This document shows, piece by piece, positions 9,336-17,529 of a stretch of DNA of 31,714 bases. Origin of the DNA: Nitrospira sp. UBA2083 (lineage in GTDB: Bacteria; Nitrospirota; Nitrospiria; Nitrospirales; Nitrospiraceae); NCBI GenBank assembly GCA_002331625.1, contig DCZN01000075.1, positions 31,184 through 62,897 of the forward strand, in the 5' to 3' direction. The position numbers and the translations under genes were made by a program. A model generated the notes under the pieces. That model was not told where the DNA came from and did no database searches. It saw nothing but the letters and a program-made list of their open reading frames with translations. Position 1 is the stretch's first letter, and each line of letters opens with the position of its first letter.

Positions 9336-10532
9336 ATGTTTTCATTTCAAGAAGATATGTTGTCACCTGTCCGTATTAAGGTGATAGGAATCGGCGGTGC
9401 CGGATGCAACGCGATCAATACAATGATCACCTCCGGGCTTGCTCGTGTCGATTTTATTGCAAGCAACACCGATCTTCAGGCGCTGGACCGCTCGCTCGCC
9501 CCGTATAAAATTCAGCTTGGGCCGGAGCGGACCCGCGGATTGGGCGCGGGTGCCAAACCGGAGATTGGACGAGATGCAGCCCTGGAAAGCAAGGAACACA
9601 TCCGAGAGTGCCTTGAGGGGGCGGACATGGTGTTCGTCACGGCCGGTATGGGTGGAGGAACCGGGACGGGGGCGGCACCGATTGTGGCCAGCATCGCTCG
9701 AGAAATGGGGATCTTGACGGTCGGTGTGGTGACGAAACCGTTTCAGTATGAAGGCCAACGAAGGAATAAACACGCCGAAGAAGGAATCAAGGACATGCGG
9801 CGGCATGTGGATACGTTACTGGTCATTCCGAATCAACGGCTGTTAGGAATCGTCGATAAGTCCACGCCGCTTTTGGAAGCGTTTAAGGTCGCGGATGATG
9901 TGTTGCGACAAGCGATTCAGGGCATTGCCGACGTCATTACAACCACCGGACACGTCAACGTCGATTTTGCCGATGTTCGCACCGTGATGTCACATACCGG
10001 ACGTGCGGTCATGGGAATGGGGGTCTCCCGCGGACCCAATCGGGCGATTGAAGCGGCACAGAAGGCGATGTGCAGTCCGCTGCTTGAGGAAGGAAGTGTC
10101 GAAGGTGCTCGTGGAGTGCTTCTCAATATCACGGGAGGCCCGAGCCTGTCTCTGCACGAAGTCGAGGAGGCTGCCTCCATCATCCAACAGACGGCAGATC
10201 CTGAGGCCAACATCATTGTTGGGCAAGTCATTAACCCGGACATGGGCGAAGATCTCATCATTACAGTAATTGCAACTGGGTTTGAGCGAGAGGAGGATCA
10301 AACAGCGGTGCCTATGGCGGGAGCTCAAAGTCTGAATCGGCCGGCCAAACCCATTCAACCGGTACTAGCAAGTATGGTTGCGTCCCTCTCGGCGGATCGT
10401 CCGGTGAAGGACCTGGACCGACCAACATTTTTAAGACGCATGAATGAGATGCGGGATTCAACGGATCGTGCGGCATTGACGGCTGAAGATGAATGGGATG
10501 TCCCGACGTTTCTTCGGAAGCAAGCGGACTAG
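9336..10532 (+). CDS. ftsZ: Cell division GTPase FtsZ
   Basis: Tubulin-like GTPase that forms the cytokinetic ring. The ATG at 9336 is chosen because a strong GGAGG sits 7 nt upstream; the open frame continues further upstream, but only into the ftsA end. The 398-residue protein has the nucleotide-binding start [15 protein letters not shown], the tubulin signature GGGTGTG at 106-112, the T7 catalytic loop [11 protein letters not shown] and a variable linker. It ends with the conserved C-terminal peptide [12 protein letters not shown], which binds FtsA and other partners. Having its own good ribosome binding site after a 64-bp gap suggests higher translation than its overlapping neighbours. 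Confidence 0.98.
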   Translation: MFSFQEDMLSPVRIKVIGIGGAGCNAINTMITSGLARVDFIASNTDLQALDRSLAPYKIQLGPERTRGLGAGAKPEIGRDAALESKEHIRECLEGADMVFVTAGMGGGTGTGAAPIVASIAREMGILTVGVVTKPFQYEGQRRNKHAEEGIKDMRRHVDTLLVIPNQRLLGIVDKSTPLLEAFKVADDVLRQAIQGIADVITTTGHVNVDFADVRTVMSHTGRAVMGMGVSRGPNRAIEAAQKAMCSPLLEEGSVEGARGVLLNITGGPSLSLHEVEEAASIIQQTADPEANIIVGQVINPDMGEDLIITVIATGFEREEDQTAVPMAGAQSLNRPAKPIQPVLASMVASLSADRPVKDLDRPTFLRRMNEMRDSTDRAALTAEDEWDVPTFLRKQAD

Positions 10533-10572
10533 CTTCGGTACTTCATGACATAACAATCTAGTGGGTTTCAGG

Positions 10573-11316
10573 ATGGCGAAAGCATCGGTCATTACAGTAC
10601 CAGCGTTTGCGGATAGGGGGAGTCAGGTTCACCATTTTTTTGGAACCCGACAGCACACATCACAGCATGATCTTGAACAGGGTATTCCCCTGCGGGGTAT
10701 TCAAGGAGCGGCGCCCTCATCATGGACGCTTTCCGTCAAGCAGGTCCACGGAACGGATGCGCTGATTGTAGATCATGTCCTGACGTCAACGGACCAATTT
10801 GCGGGAGGTTGGGATGCCCTGATCACTGATCAACCAGGGGTGACCGTGGCAGTGCGGACAGCCGACTGTGTGCCTATTCTCCTGCATGACCCCAAGCGCC
10901 GAGTGGTCGCGGCTATTCATGCTGGTTGGAGAGGCGCGGTGGCGGGAATCGTACCGAAAACATTAGCCCTCCTGAGGTCTCGCTTTGGTTCACACCCTGA
11001 ACAGGTACGAATGAGTATCGGCCCATCCGTCGGTGCCTGCTGCTATGAAGTGGATGAGCCCGTATTGGACCGGCTGCGTGAGGGATTTTCGGATTGGGAA
11101 AAGGTTGTTCGCTATCGGACCGCTGGAAAAGTACACCTGGACTTGAAGACTCTCGTCAAGGAACAAGCCCTCACCCACGGTGTATCCACCCGGGCTGTTA
11201 CGACCGTCAATCTGTGTACTATGTGTCATGAGGATATGTTTTTCTCCTACCGGCGAGAGGGGAAAGTCTACGGAACCATGATCAGCGCGATTGGCCTACC
11301 ACTGAAGAAACGATAG
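10573..11316 (+). CDS. pgeF: Peptidoglycan editing factor PgeF (YfiH / laccase-domain family)
   Basis: Member of the YfiH/LACC1 family. In E. coli PgeF prevents misincorporation of L-Ser into the peptidoglycan stem, and family members show purine nucleoside phosphorylase-like activity. The metal-site motifs are present: KQVHGTD, RTADCVPILL, AIHAGWRGAV, GPSVGACCYEVDE and LCTMCHEDMFFSYRREG. The ATG at 10573 gives 247 residues; a GTG at 10561 (MGFRMAKAS) is an alternative and neither has a clear ribosome binding site. Lying immediately after ftsZ and all the mur genes fits a peptidoglycan quality-control role, though that is inference from context and family. Confidence 0.9.
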   Translation: MAKASVITVPAFADRGSQVHHFFGTRQHTSQHDLEQGIPLRGIQGAAPSSWTLSVKQVHGTDALIVDHVLTSTDQFAGGWDALITDQPGVTVAVRTADCVPILLHDPKRRVVAAIHAGWRGAVAGIVPKTLALLRSRFGSHPEQVRMSIGPSVGACCYEVDEPVLDRLREGFSDWEKVVRYRTAGKVHLDLKTLVKEQALTHGVSTRAVTTVNLCTMCHEDMFFSYRREGKVYGTMISAIGLPLKKR

Positions 11317-11399
11317 GCCAGTCTCTGCCAATTGGCCGACTCTTTCGATAGAATATGGGCGGCTCACTGAGTGAGCAACTGTGGTTCGTGAAAATACCG

Positions 11400-12110
11400 A
11401 TGGAATCACTGATTCAGGACACCATTGCGAGCCGGGTTCAATCTGTCCTGGCAAAAATTCGATCAGCGGAAACAAGGTCTGGACGTCCGACAGGCAGTGT
11501 CCGACTGGTAGCAGCGACAAAGACCGTCGGTGTGGAACAGATTGCAGAAGGTGTGCGGGCTGGTCTCTCCATAGTAGGAGAAAATCGGGTTCAGGAAGCG
11601 TTGGCGAAGATACCCGCATTCAGTCAGACATCGGTCCAGTGGCATTTTATTGGGCACTTGCAGCGCAGGAAGGTACGATCAGTGATTGGCCTGTTTGATC
11701 TGATCCATTCGGTGGATAGTCTGGAATTGGCGCAAGAAATCGATCGCCGTGCTGGAGAGGCAGGCCGCCAGGAATGTGTGCTGTTGGAGGTCAATATTGG
11801 GGATGAACCGACCAAGGAAGGGTTTCGTCCGGAGGGTGTCATCAAAGCTGTCTCAGACATGGCAGGGTTCTCCTATATCCGTATTAAGGGCCTGATGGCC
11901 ATCCCACCTCCGACGGTTACCCCGGATTTGGCTCGACCATATTTCAGAAAACTCAACGATTTAGCCAAGCGCATTGGTACACTACACCTACCATCCGTGA
12001 GCATGGATGAACTCTCGATGGGGATGTCGAACGATTATGAGGTGGCCATAGAAGAGGGGGCAACGCTTGTCCGTGTCGGGACCGCTCTTTTCGGAGCACG
12101 CCATGTCTAA
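11400..12110 (+). CDS. yggS: YggS family pyridoxal phosphate homeostasis protein
   Basis: Single-domain PLP-binding protein with an alanine-racemase N-terminal fold and no known enzymatic reaction; family members maintain cellular vitamin B6 and amino-acid balance. The PLP lysine is in RLVAATKTVGVEQI (Lys41 from this start), followed by GENRVQEALAKIP, WHFIGHLQRRKVR and the phosphate-binding end LSMGMSNDYEVAIEEGATLVRVGTALFG. The ATG at 11400 gives 236 residues, a normal length. An upstream ATG at 11355 would add 15 residues but lies directly against a TAGAAT -10-like hexamer. The 3' end overlaps proC by 8 bp. Confidence 0.92.
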   Translation: MESLIQDTIASRVQSVLAKIRSAETRSGRPTGSVRLVAATKTVGVEQIAEGVRAGLSIVGENRVQEALAKIPAFSQTSVQWHFIGHLQRRKVRSVIGLFDLIHSVDSLELAQEIDRRAGEAGRQECVLLEVNIGDEPTKEGFRPEGVIKAVSDMAGFSYIRIKGLMAIPPPTVTPDLARPYFRKLNDLAKRIGTLHLPSVSMDELSMGMSNDYEVAIEEGATLVRVGTALFGARHV

Positions 12111-12921
12111 GACGTCGGTCATGAAGGCCGTCGGGTTTGTCGGGGGTGGGCGCATGGCGGAAGCGTTGATCAGCGGTATGGTCACCGCGAAGCTGTATCA
12201 TTCCGAACAGATCCAGGTAGCCGATCGAGATACAGCCAGGCTGGATCACTTAAAGAAGCAGTATGGAGTTCAGGTCGGTCTTGCCAATGATGAGGTAGTG
12301 GCCACGAGTGAAGTGATTGTCCTGGCGGTCAAGCCACAGGTCCTCGACGAGGTCCTCAGCGGGATTAAAGAGAGCGTGAGCAATCAGCTTGTGATTTCGG
12401 TTGCAGCCGGCGTACCGATTCATCGCATCCTAGGACCCCTTGGTGGTCAAGCCCGTGTCGTTCGTGCCATGCCGAACACGCCGGCTATGGTTGGTGAAGG
12501 GATGACGGGGTTGGCGATTGGCCCAGGAGTGGGGCCGGACGAGGTCACCTGTGCGCGCCGTATCTTTGAATCGGTCGGCAAGGTCGTTCCAGTTGAGGAG
12601 CGTCTTATGGATGCCGTGACCGGGTTAAGCGGAAGTGGGCCCGCATACATTTTTCTTGCAATTGAAGCGATGGCCGATGGCGGGGTGAAAATGGGTTTGC
12701 CCCGAGAGGTGGCCAGTTTGCTGGCAGCACAGACAGTCTTGGGTGCGGCACGCATGGTTCTGGAGACGGGACAGCATCCCGCTCGTCTCAAAGATCAAGT
12801 CGCCTCTCCTGGCGGGACGACGATCGCAGGCCTGCACCGATTGGAACAGGGCGGCCTGCGGGCTGTGTTGATCGATGCGGTCGAGGCGGCAACAAAACGT
12901 TCTCAGGAGCTCGGACACTAA
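12103..12921 (+). CDS. proC: Pyrroline-5-carboxylate reductase
   Basis: NAD(P)H-dependent last step of proline synthesis, cytoplasmic. The 272-residue product starts with the dinucleotide fold AVGFVGGGRMAEAL (about residues 9-22) and has the VRAMPNTPAMVGEGMTGL segment, the SGSGPAYIFLAIEAMADGGVK stretch and the P5CR signature VASPGGTTIAGLHRLE. The ATG at 12103 has GGAG at 6-nt spacing and overlaps the end of yggS; an in-frame ATG at 12121 is possible. The stop TAA shares its last A with the yggT ATG (TAATG). Confidence 0.96.
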   Translation: MSKTSVMKAVGFVGGGRMAEALISGMVTAKLYHSEQIQVADRDTARLDHLKKQYGVQVGLANDEVVATSEVIVLAVKPQVLDEVLSGIKESVSNQLVISVAAGVPIHRILGPLGGQARVVRAMPNTPAMVGEGMTGLAIGPGVGPDEVTCARRIFESVGKVVPVEERLMDAVTGLSGSGPAYIFLAIEAMADGGVKMGLPREVASLLAAQTVLGAARMVLETGQHPARLKDQVASPGGTTIAGLHRLEQGGLRAVLIDAVEAATKRSQELGH

Positions 12922-13217
12922 TGTTTGTAGTAGGAAATACCTTGCTGGGTGTTGCGACGGTACTTGACTATGCCCTGTCGTTCTACAGCTGGATTATCAT
13001 CGCACGGGCGCTCATCTCATGGGTGAACCCGGATCCGTGGAATCCAATCGTCCAATTTCTGACTCGTGCCACAGAGCCGGTATTGGCTCCGATTCGGCAA
13101 CGGCTCGGATGGAAGATGGGGATAGACCTTTCGCCGTTGATCGTCATCGCGGCGATTTGGTTTTTGCAGATTGCGGTCGTCCAGTCGATTAAGGACATGG
13201 CGGTACGGATGAATTGA
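12921..13217 (+). CDS. yggT: YggT family small membrane protein
   Basis: Small integral membrane protein of 98 residues with two hydrophobic stretches (about 2-32 and 67-90) separated by the family signature WVNPDPWNPIVQFLTRATEPVLAPIRQ. The biochemical function of YggT is not settled; it has been linked to cell shape, division or osmotic response in various bacteria. Placement between proC and divIVA is a widespread arrangement at the end of the dcw region. It is translationally coupled to proC by a 1-base overlap. Confidence 0.9.
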   Translation: MFVVGNTLLGVATVLDYALSFYSWIIIARALISWVNPDPWNPIVQFLTRATEPVLAPIRQRLGWKMGIDLSPLIVIAAIWFLQIAVVQSIKDMAVRMN

Positions 13218-13238
13218 CTCAACCAATAGGGGGATGCC

Positions 13239-13751
13239 ATGAAGATCACACCGCTCGATATTCAGCAGACAGTTTTTCAGGTCAAACTTCGTGGCTATGA
13301 TCGCGAAGAAGTCAACCGCTTTCTAGAAGAAATCGCCCAAACGGTCGAATACTTAAACCGAGATAACGCAGCACTGCGCGAGCGGATTGCCTCGCTCGAA
13401 CAGCAAGTGTCGGAGTTGAAACGGACCGAGACGACCTTGTCCAATACCCTCGTTTCAGCGCAATCGCTGGCCGATGACGTCAAGCGAAGCGCACAACGAG
13501 ATGCCGAACTCATCGTGAAGGAAGCGGAGCTGAAGGCGAGTGAACTGTTCCGGCAAGCAAGGGTTGAGTTGGGAAACACTCAGCGAGACCTCTCCGTACT
13601 GAAGAAGCAACGCTTGCTGATGGTCGAGCGGATGCGGGCTACGCTGAATACGTTTGAACGAATGTTGGATGTCGAGGCGAGTGAGGCGTATCAGGATCAC
13701 GGCATCATGCAGGAGGAGAAGATGGAGGGCGAGTCCAGCCCTACCCGGTGA
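13239..13751 (+). CDS. divIVA: DivIVA domain protein
   Basis: Coiled-coil scaffold of 170 residues. The N-terminal DivIVA signature is clear: ITPLDIQQTVFQVKLRGYDREEVNRFLEEI (residues 3-32). It is followed by long heptad-rich segments (about 35-75 and 85-145). In Gram-positive bacteria DivIVA binds curved membrane and organises poles and septa; here the role is inferred from homology and its position at the end of a division cluster. GGGGG lies just before the ATG (about 5-nt spacing). The C-terminal 20 residues are polar and probably unstructured. It is 21 bp downstream of yggT, so it is likely in the same transcript. Confidence 0.92.
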   Translation: MKITPLDIQQTVFQVKLRGYDREEVNRFLEEIAQTVEYLNRDNAALRERIASLEQQVSELKRTETTLSNTLVSAQSLADDVKRSAQRDAELIVKEAELKASELFRQARVELGNTQRDLSVLKKQRLLMVERMRATLNTFERMLDVEASEAYQDHGIMQEEKMEGESSPTR

Positions 13752-13826
13752 TCATTTGAATCGCACGGCCCAACCGATGGTCCGCCCATAAGCATCTCGG
13801 TACAACTCCTGCCAAGCCCCAGAGCG

Positions 13827-14963
13827 ATGTCTGATCACTCCAGTATTCAAACCGCACTTGATCAAGCTGTCGTCGACGGTGTGTTTCCTGGGGCCGTACT
13901 GGCGGTACGGTGTAAAAACGAGCCAGTCCGGTACTTTTGTGCCGGACGGCTTTCAACCTCCCCGCTAGGAGCTCCTGTCCTCCCCTCCACAACGTATGAT
14001 TTGGCTTCCTTGACGAAACCCTTGGCGACCGTGACGTCTCTCGTCCTCTTGATCCAGAAGGGCCAATGCCGGCTTCATGCGTGTGTGGCCGAGTATCTTC
14101 CGGATTGTGCTGGGTCTTCGATCGGATCAGTGACCCTTCATAATTTGCTGACTCATAGCTCCGGGTTACCTGGATGGCGTGGGTACTATGAACGACTCAG
14201 CCAGGATGGCACCATTCCTTCATCTCAAGAAGAGAGGGCTCGTGCGAAGCGCGCGCTGCTCAACTTGATCCGCTCGGAGAGCTTCGTCTACGAACGTGGG
14301 GCCAGGAGTCTCTACAGTGACCTTGGGTTCATGTTGCTTGGCCTGGTTGTTGAGCAGAGCAGCGGACAACCGTTGAATGAGTTCTTTGCTGATCATATTG
14401 TGGGTCGGTTGGGTAGACCTCGAATCCAATTTGTTCTGCACGAAGGGCTACGAACGTTTCTTGATGGGGCGAATGAGAGGAACGGGGGCGTTGCACCGAC
14501 TGAGATCGATTCCTGGCGTGGTCATCTTCTGTGCGGAGAAGTGCATGACCAGAATGCAGGCGCAATGGGTGGCGTGGGGGGGCATGCTGGGTTATTCGGG
14601 AGCGTCGATGCAGTGTTGGCACTGACGGCGGAGTGGTTGCAGGCGTATCATGGACGGACGTCGATTCTCGATCCGAATCTGGTTCGGGAGTTTACCCGGA
14701 GGCAGGATGAAACGGGAGTGTCTAGTTGGGCGCTTGGATGGGATACTCCGTCAACGCCGTCGTCGTCCGGGCACCACTTTTCGACTCAGTCATTCGGTCA
14801 TCTGGGCTATACCGGGACTTCCATTTGGATTGATCCCGTGCAACAGCTGGAGGTCGTGTTGCTTTCCAATCGCGTGCATCCCTCAAGCCGGAATGAGGCG
14901 ATCCGTGATTTTCGTCCAGTCATTCACGATCTCGTCTATCAGGAGTTTGTTGGTTCGGGTTAG
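13827..14963 (+). CDS. Beta-lactamase family serine hydrolase
   Basis: Class C beta-lactamase / PBP4-like fold protein of 378 residues. The nucleophile motif SLTK is at residues 61-64 and the second motif is Y163-S-D (Y-x-D in place of the commoner Y-x-N). A likely third motif is HLG in SFGHLGYTGTSIWIDP. A G-rich stretch (GAMGGVGGHAGLFG) typical of the family precedes it. No signal peptide is visible, so it may be cytoplasmic. Substrate cannot be told from sequence; family members include esterases, D-aminopeptidases and penicillin-recognising proteins. It ends convergently with the next - strand gene, overlapping by 4 bp. Confidence 0.88.
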   Translation: MSDHSSIQTALDQAVVDGVFPGAVLAVRCKNEPVRYFCAGRLSTSPLGAPVLPSTTYDLASLTKPLATVTSLVLLIQKGQCRLHACVAEYLPDCAGSSIGSVTLHNLLTHSSGLPGWRGYYERLSQDGTIPSSQEERARAKRALLNLIRSESFVYERGARSLYSDLGFMLLGLVVEQSSGQPLNEFFADHIVGRLGRPRIQFVLHEGLRTFLDGANERNGGVAPTEIDSWRGHLLCGEVHDQNAGAMGGVGGHAGLFGSVDAVLALTAEWLQAYHGRTSILDPNLVREFTRRQDETGVSSWALGWDTPSTPSSSGHHFSTQSFGHLGYTGTSIWIDPVQQLEVVLLSNRVHPSSRNEAIRDFRPVIHDLVYQEFVGSG

Positions 14964-15277
14964 GGACGGTCTGGATAGTCGATCCACGTTTCCTTTTCTG
15001 CAAGATATCGGGTGCCTTTAAAATTGGGCCGCGTTCTCAGGCGTGTGAATCCTGATTCTTGGAGTTTTTCCACTAATTCCTTTACAGCTGCGGCAATCGT
15101 CGAGTGCGATCGGCTCTCAACGATCAAGGCTTCGTACATCACCTTCGCTGAATATCCGGAAGCTGTCCGATTCACCAGAATGGCACGGCTGAAGTATCGG
15201 TCGCTCGGATCAACGCCTTCTATTTGATGCTTTTCAACTAACCCTTCTTTCTTGAACAGGAGTGGCAACGTGCTCAT
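14960..15277 (-). CDS. Hypothetical protein, 105 residues
   Basis: I do not recognise this protein. It is 105 residues, soluble, with a mixed alpha/beta pattern and a segment (STIAAAVKELVEKLQESGF) that should form a helix, followed by FTRLRTRPNFKGTRYLAEKETWIDYPD. There is no signal peptide or membrane segment. Support for it being real: normal amino-acid composition, tight convergent packing with the serine hydrolase (4-bp overlap), and a well-formed - strand promoter (TTGCAG, 18 bp, TATAAT) about 40 bp upstream of its ATG. It is transcribed divergently from pgsA. Confidence 0.72.
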   Translation of the reverse strand: MSTLPLLFKKEGLVEKHQIEGVDPSDRYFSRAILVNRTASGYSAKVMYEALIVESRSHSTIAAAVKELVEKLQESGFTRLRTRPNFKGTRYLAEKETWIDYPDRP

Positions 15278-15316
15278 ACTTCACTATCCCTTCACAAACG
15301 GTTGAGATGGGACTCA

Positions 15317-15346
15317 ATTATATGAGGTCGTCCGTAGCGTCTGCAA
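15317..15346 (-). promoter_or_regulatory. Sigma-70-like promoter for the 105-residue hypothetical gene
   Basis: Read on the - strand: -35 TTGCAG (15346-15341), 18-bp spacer, -10 TATAAT (15322-15317, a perfect consensus hexamer). The expected start of transcription is near 15310, about 33 nt before the ATG at 15277. Its -35 box lies only 4 bp from the -35 box of the oppositely directed pgsA promoter. Confidence 0.6.
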
Positions 15347-15350
15347 CTCG

Positions 15351-15379
15351 TTGACAAGTAAACACCCGATTACTATGAT
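15351..15379 (+). promoter_or_regulatory. Sigma-70-like promoter for pgsA
   Basis: TTGACA at 15351-15356, 17-bp spacer, TATGAT at 15374-15379: a perfect -35, optimal spacing and a 5-of-6 -10. Transcription should start near 15386, leaving a leader of about 35 nt before the pgsA ATG. It is the best sigma-70 match I found in the window. Confidence 0.7.
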
Positions 15380-15420
15380 GCCTCCCCTCATCACGTCGGA
15401 GACGTAGCGAACTCCACTCC

Positions 15421-15963
15421 ATGAATATCCCCAATAGTCTTACGATTCTTCGTATCCTCTTGGTCCCCGTCTTTATCGGGTTCATGACCTACGGTTCCTA
15501 TGGGTTTGCCCTGCTGACCCTCCTCATCGCGGGGCTCACGGACGCCGTGGATGGTCATCTCGCGCGTAAACTGAATCAACGAACAAGATTGGGAACCATC
15601 CTTGACCCGCTTGCGGACAAACTCCTGTTGACCTCGAGCTTCATCTCGCTTGCGATGCTCCATCTCGTGCCGTCATGGCTTGTCATTCTGGTTGTGAGTC
15701 GGGACATCATGCTCTTATTAGGGACCGTGGTCGCCCATGTGACCAGCACACCCATTAATGTGACTCCGACATTCTTGGGTAAGGGGACCACCTTGTTCCA
15801 GTTAAGCTATGTCCTGCTGACTGTGTTCTTGGCCTGGAGAGGCCTTGACCGTTCCATCCTCACGCCGCTTGTTGTCTTGATGGTCGGTTTTACCCTCGCC
15901 TCGGGATCTCATTACCTCTATCGGGGGTATCGAGACACGAACGTCACTCCTCCGCTGCCCTAA
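15421..15963 (+). CDS. pgsA: CDP-diacylglycerol--glycerol-3-phosphate 3-phosphatidyltransferase
   Basis: Membrane CDP-alcohol phosphatidyltransferase making phosphatidylglycerol phosphate, the committed step to anionic phospholipids. The 180-residue product carries the full family signature in exact spacing: D41-x2-D44-G45-x2-A48-R49-x8-G58-x3-D62-x3-D66 (DAVDGHLARK then GTILDPLADK). Several hydrophobic segments surround it (about 8-38, 70-120, 122-160). The N-terminus MNIPNSLTILRILLVPVF is typical of PgsA. A strong promoter lies just upstream. Other CDP-alcohol transferases share the motif, so the exact alcohol is inferred from N-terminal resemblance to PgsA. Confidence 0.88.
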   Translation: MNIPNSLTILRILLVPVFIGFMTYGSYGFALLTLLIAGLTDAVDGHLARKLNQRTRLGTILDPLADKLLLTSSFISLAMLHLVPSWLVILVVSRDIMLLLGTVVAHVTSTPINVTPTFLGKGTTLFQLSYVLLTVFLAWRGLDRSILTPLVVLMVGFTLASGSHYLYRGYRDTNVTPPLP

Positions 15964-16020
15964 CGGCTTCCCCGATCCAATCGCCTTCCCCCAGGGGCCA
16001 GGTAAATAATGTAATTGTTT

Positions 16021-16049
16021 TTGACAGGGTTTCGACTCACCAGTAGACT
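16021..16049 (+). promoter_or_regulatory. Sigma-70-like promoter for pilC
   Basis: TTGACA at 16021-16026 (perfect -35), 17-bp spacer, TAGACT at 16044-16049 (4 of 6). Expected transcript start is near 16056, about 55 nt before the pilC ATG. The 148-bp gap between pgsA and pilC contains no other feature I can name; no sigma-54 -24/-12 element was seen in it. Confidence 0.55.
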
Positions 16050-16111
16050 CGCTTCGTAGTCCTAATCTATCTCTATCTTTGGCTCAGCGAGCCGTAACAG
16101 GACGAGAACCT

Positions 16112-17326
16112 ATGGCCACCTTTGCTTATGTCGGACGCAGTAAGTCGGGAGCGGTCAAAAAAGGCGAATTGGTCGCCAAGACGCGCGATGAAGCCGTGGA
16201 GCAGTTACGCAAACAAAGCGTCGTCGTCACCAGTCTCGAGGAAAAATCCGGCAAGGAAGGGTTCAGTCTCAATTTCGGAAGCGGGGTGAAGGAAAAGGAT
16301 TTGGTCGTCTTCACCAGGCAATTTGGCACCATGATCAATGCGGGCCTGCCATTGATTCAGTGTCTCGAAATCTTATCCACTCAGTCAGAGAATGCAGCGT
16401 TGCGGAAAGCGGTCGGTGAAGTGAAAGGCCAGGTTGAAGGAGGCTCGACGTTTTCGGATGCATTACGCAAGCACCCCAAAATATTCGATGACCTCTACGT
16501 CAATATGGTGCACGCCGGGGAAGTCGGAGGCTTGCTGGACACCATTCTGAGTCGCCTCTCTAAACATATCGAAAAAGCGATGAAGTTAAAGGGGCAGATT
16601 AAGAGCGCCATGGTCTATCCGTCAGCGATCATCGGCATTGCCGCGATCGTGATCACCGTCTTGATGATTTGGGTCATCCCGGTGTTCGAAAAGATGTTCA
16701 AGGAAATGTCCGGTGGGAAAATGGCCCTGCCGGGGCCTACGCAACTGGTTATCGACATGAGCAATTTTGCTCAAGGGAACTGGTATATCATCCTGGGTGT
16801 GATCATGGCGAGCGTCGTAGCGATCAAGAAATACTACGCGACTCCGCAAGGAAGACTCGCCATAGACAAGCTGATCTTGAAACTGCCGGTGTTTGGAGAT
16901 CTCGTCAGGAAAGCATCCGTGGCGAAATTCACCAGAACATTGGGGACCCTCCTGGCGAGCGGCGTGCCGCTGCTGGAAGCTTTAACGATTTGTGCGAAGA
17001 CTTCCGGCAACAAAGTCGTGGAAGGGGCACTTCTCGATGCAAAAGTCAGCATCAGCGGTGGGAAGACGATTGCGGAACCACTCGCCAAAAGTGGCACCTT
17101 CCCCAAGATGGTCACCCACATGATCTCGGTTGGTGAATCGACCGGCGCGTTGGACACCATGCTCGGGAAAATCGCGGATTTCTATGAAGATGAAGTCGAC
17201 GAGGCTGTCGGAAACCTCACGGCACTTCTGGAACCTATGATGATGGTGTTTTTAGGTACTACGGTCGGATTCATCGTGGTGGCGATGTATCTGCCGATTT
17301 TCACGATGGCGTCTGCGATCGGGTAA
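16112..17326 (+). CDS. pilC: Type IV pilus assembly platform protein PilC (GspF family)
   Basis: Inner-membrane platform protein of type IV pilus machines; it links the PilB/PilT motors to pilin assembly. The 404-residue product begins MATFAYVGRSKSGAVKKGEL, the usual PilC/GspF start, and has two repeated T2SSF domains. The first contains KEKDLVVFTRQFGTMINAGLPLIQCLEIL and the second KFTRTLGTLLASGVPLLEAL. Membrane segments follow each domain, with the last near the C-terminus (FLGTTVGFIVVAMYLPIF). The frame is open upstream to a TTG at 16079, but the ATG with upstream AGGA is preferred. No pilB, pilT or pilin gene is adjacent; the next genes are the pilS/pilR-like pair. Confidence 0.92.
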   Translation: MATFAYVGRSKSGAVKKGELVAKTRDEAVEQLRKQSVVVTSLEEKSGKEGFSLNFGSGVKEKDLVVFTRQFGTMINAGLPLIQCLEILSTQSENAALRKAVGEVKGQVEGGSTFSDALRKHPKIFDDLYVNMVHAGEVGGLLDTILSRLSKHIEKAMKLKGQIKSAMVYPSAIIGIAAIVITVLMIWVIPVFEKMFKEMSGGKMALPGPTQLVIDMSNFAQGNWYIILGVIMASVVAIKKYYATPQGRLAIDKLILKLPVFGDLVRKASVAKFTRTLGTLLASGVPLLEALTICAKTSGNKVVEGALLDAKVSISGGKTIAEPLAKSGTFPKMVTHMISVGESTGALDTMLGKIADFYEDEVDEAVGNLTALLEPMMMVFLGTTVGFIVVAMYLPIFTMASAIG

Positions 17327-17351
17327 GTGCGGTTTCGAGTCAAGCCTGAGA

Positions 17352-17380
17352 GCGGCTTCACTCCTCCGAGGTGAAGCCGC
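17352..17380 (+). terminator. Stem-loop after pilC, possible terminator
   Basis: Perfect 10-bp stem GCGGCTTCAC / GTGAAGCCGC (17352-17361 and 17371-17380) with a 9-nt loop, 25 bp downstream of the pilC stop. No run of T follows (only GTGCGTTTCT), so classical intrinsic termination is doubtful; it could stabilise the pilC mRNA 3' end. The rest of the 203-bp pilC-pilS gap shows nothing else I can support. Confidence 0.45.
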
Positions 17381-17529
17381 GTGCGTTTCTGGAATCTCTT
17401 CGTCATCGCAATGCGAAGCGGTATCATTCCCTCACACATGTCTGTGAACTGAAACCTCCATTTCGGCAGGCACCGTGTCTTTTGACGTCGTGATGGAGGA
17501 CACGGCTCATCGGGTAGAGCGACTATTTC

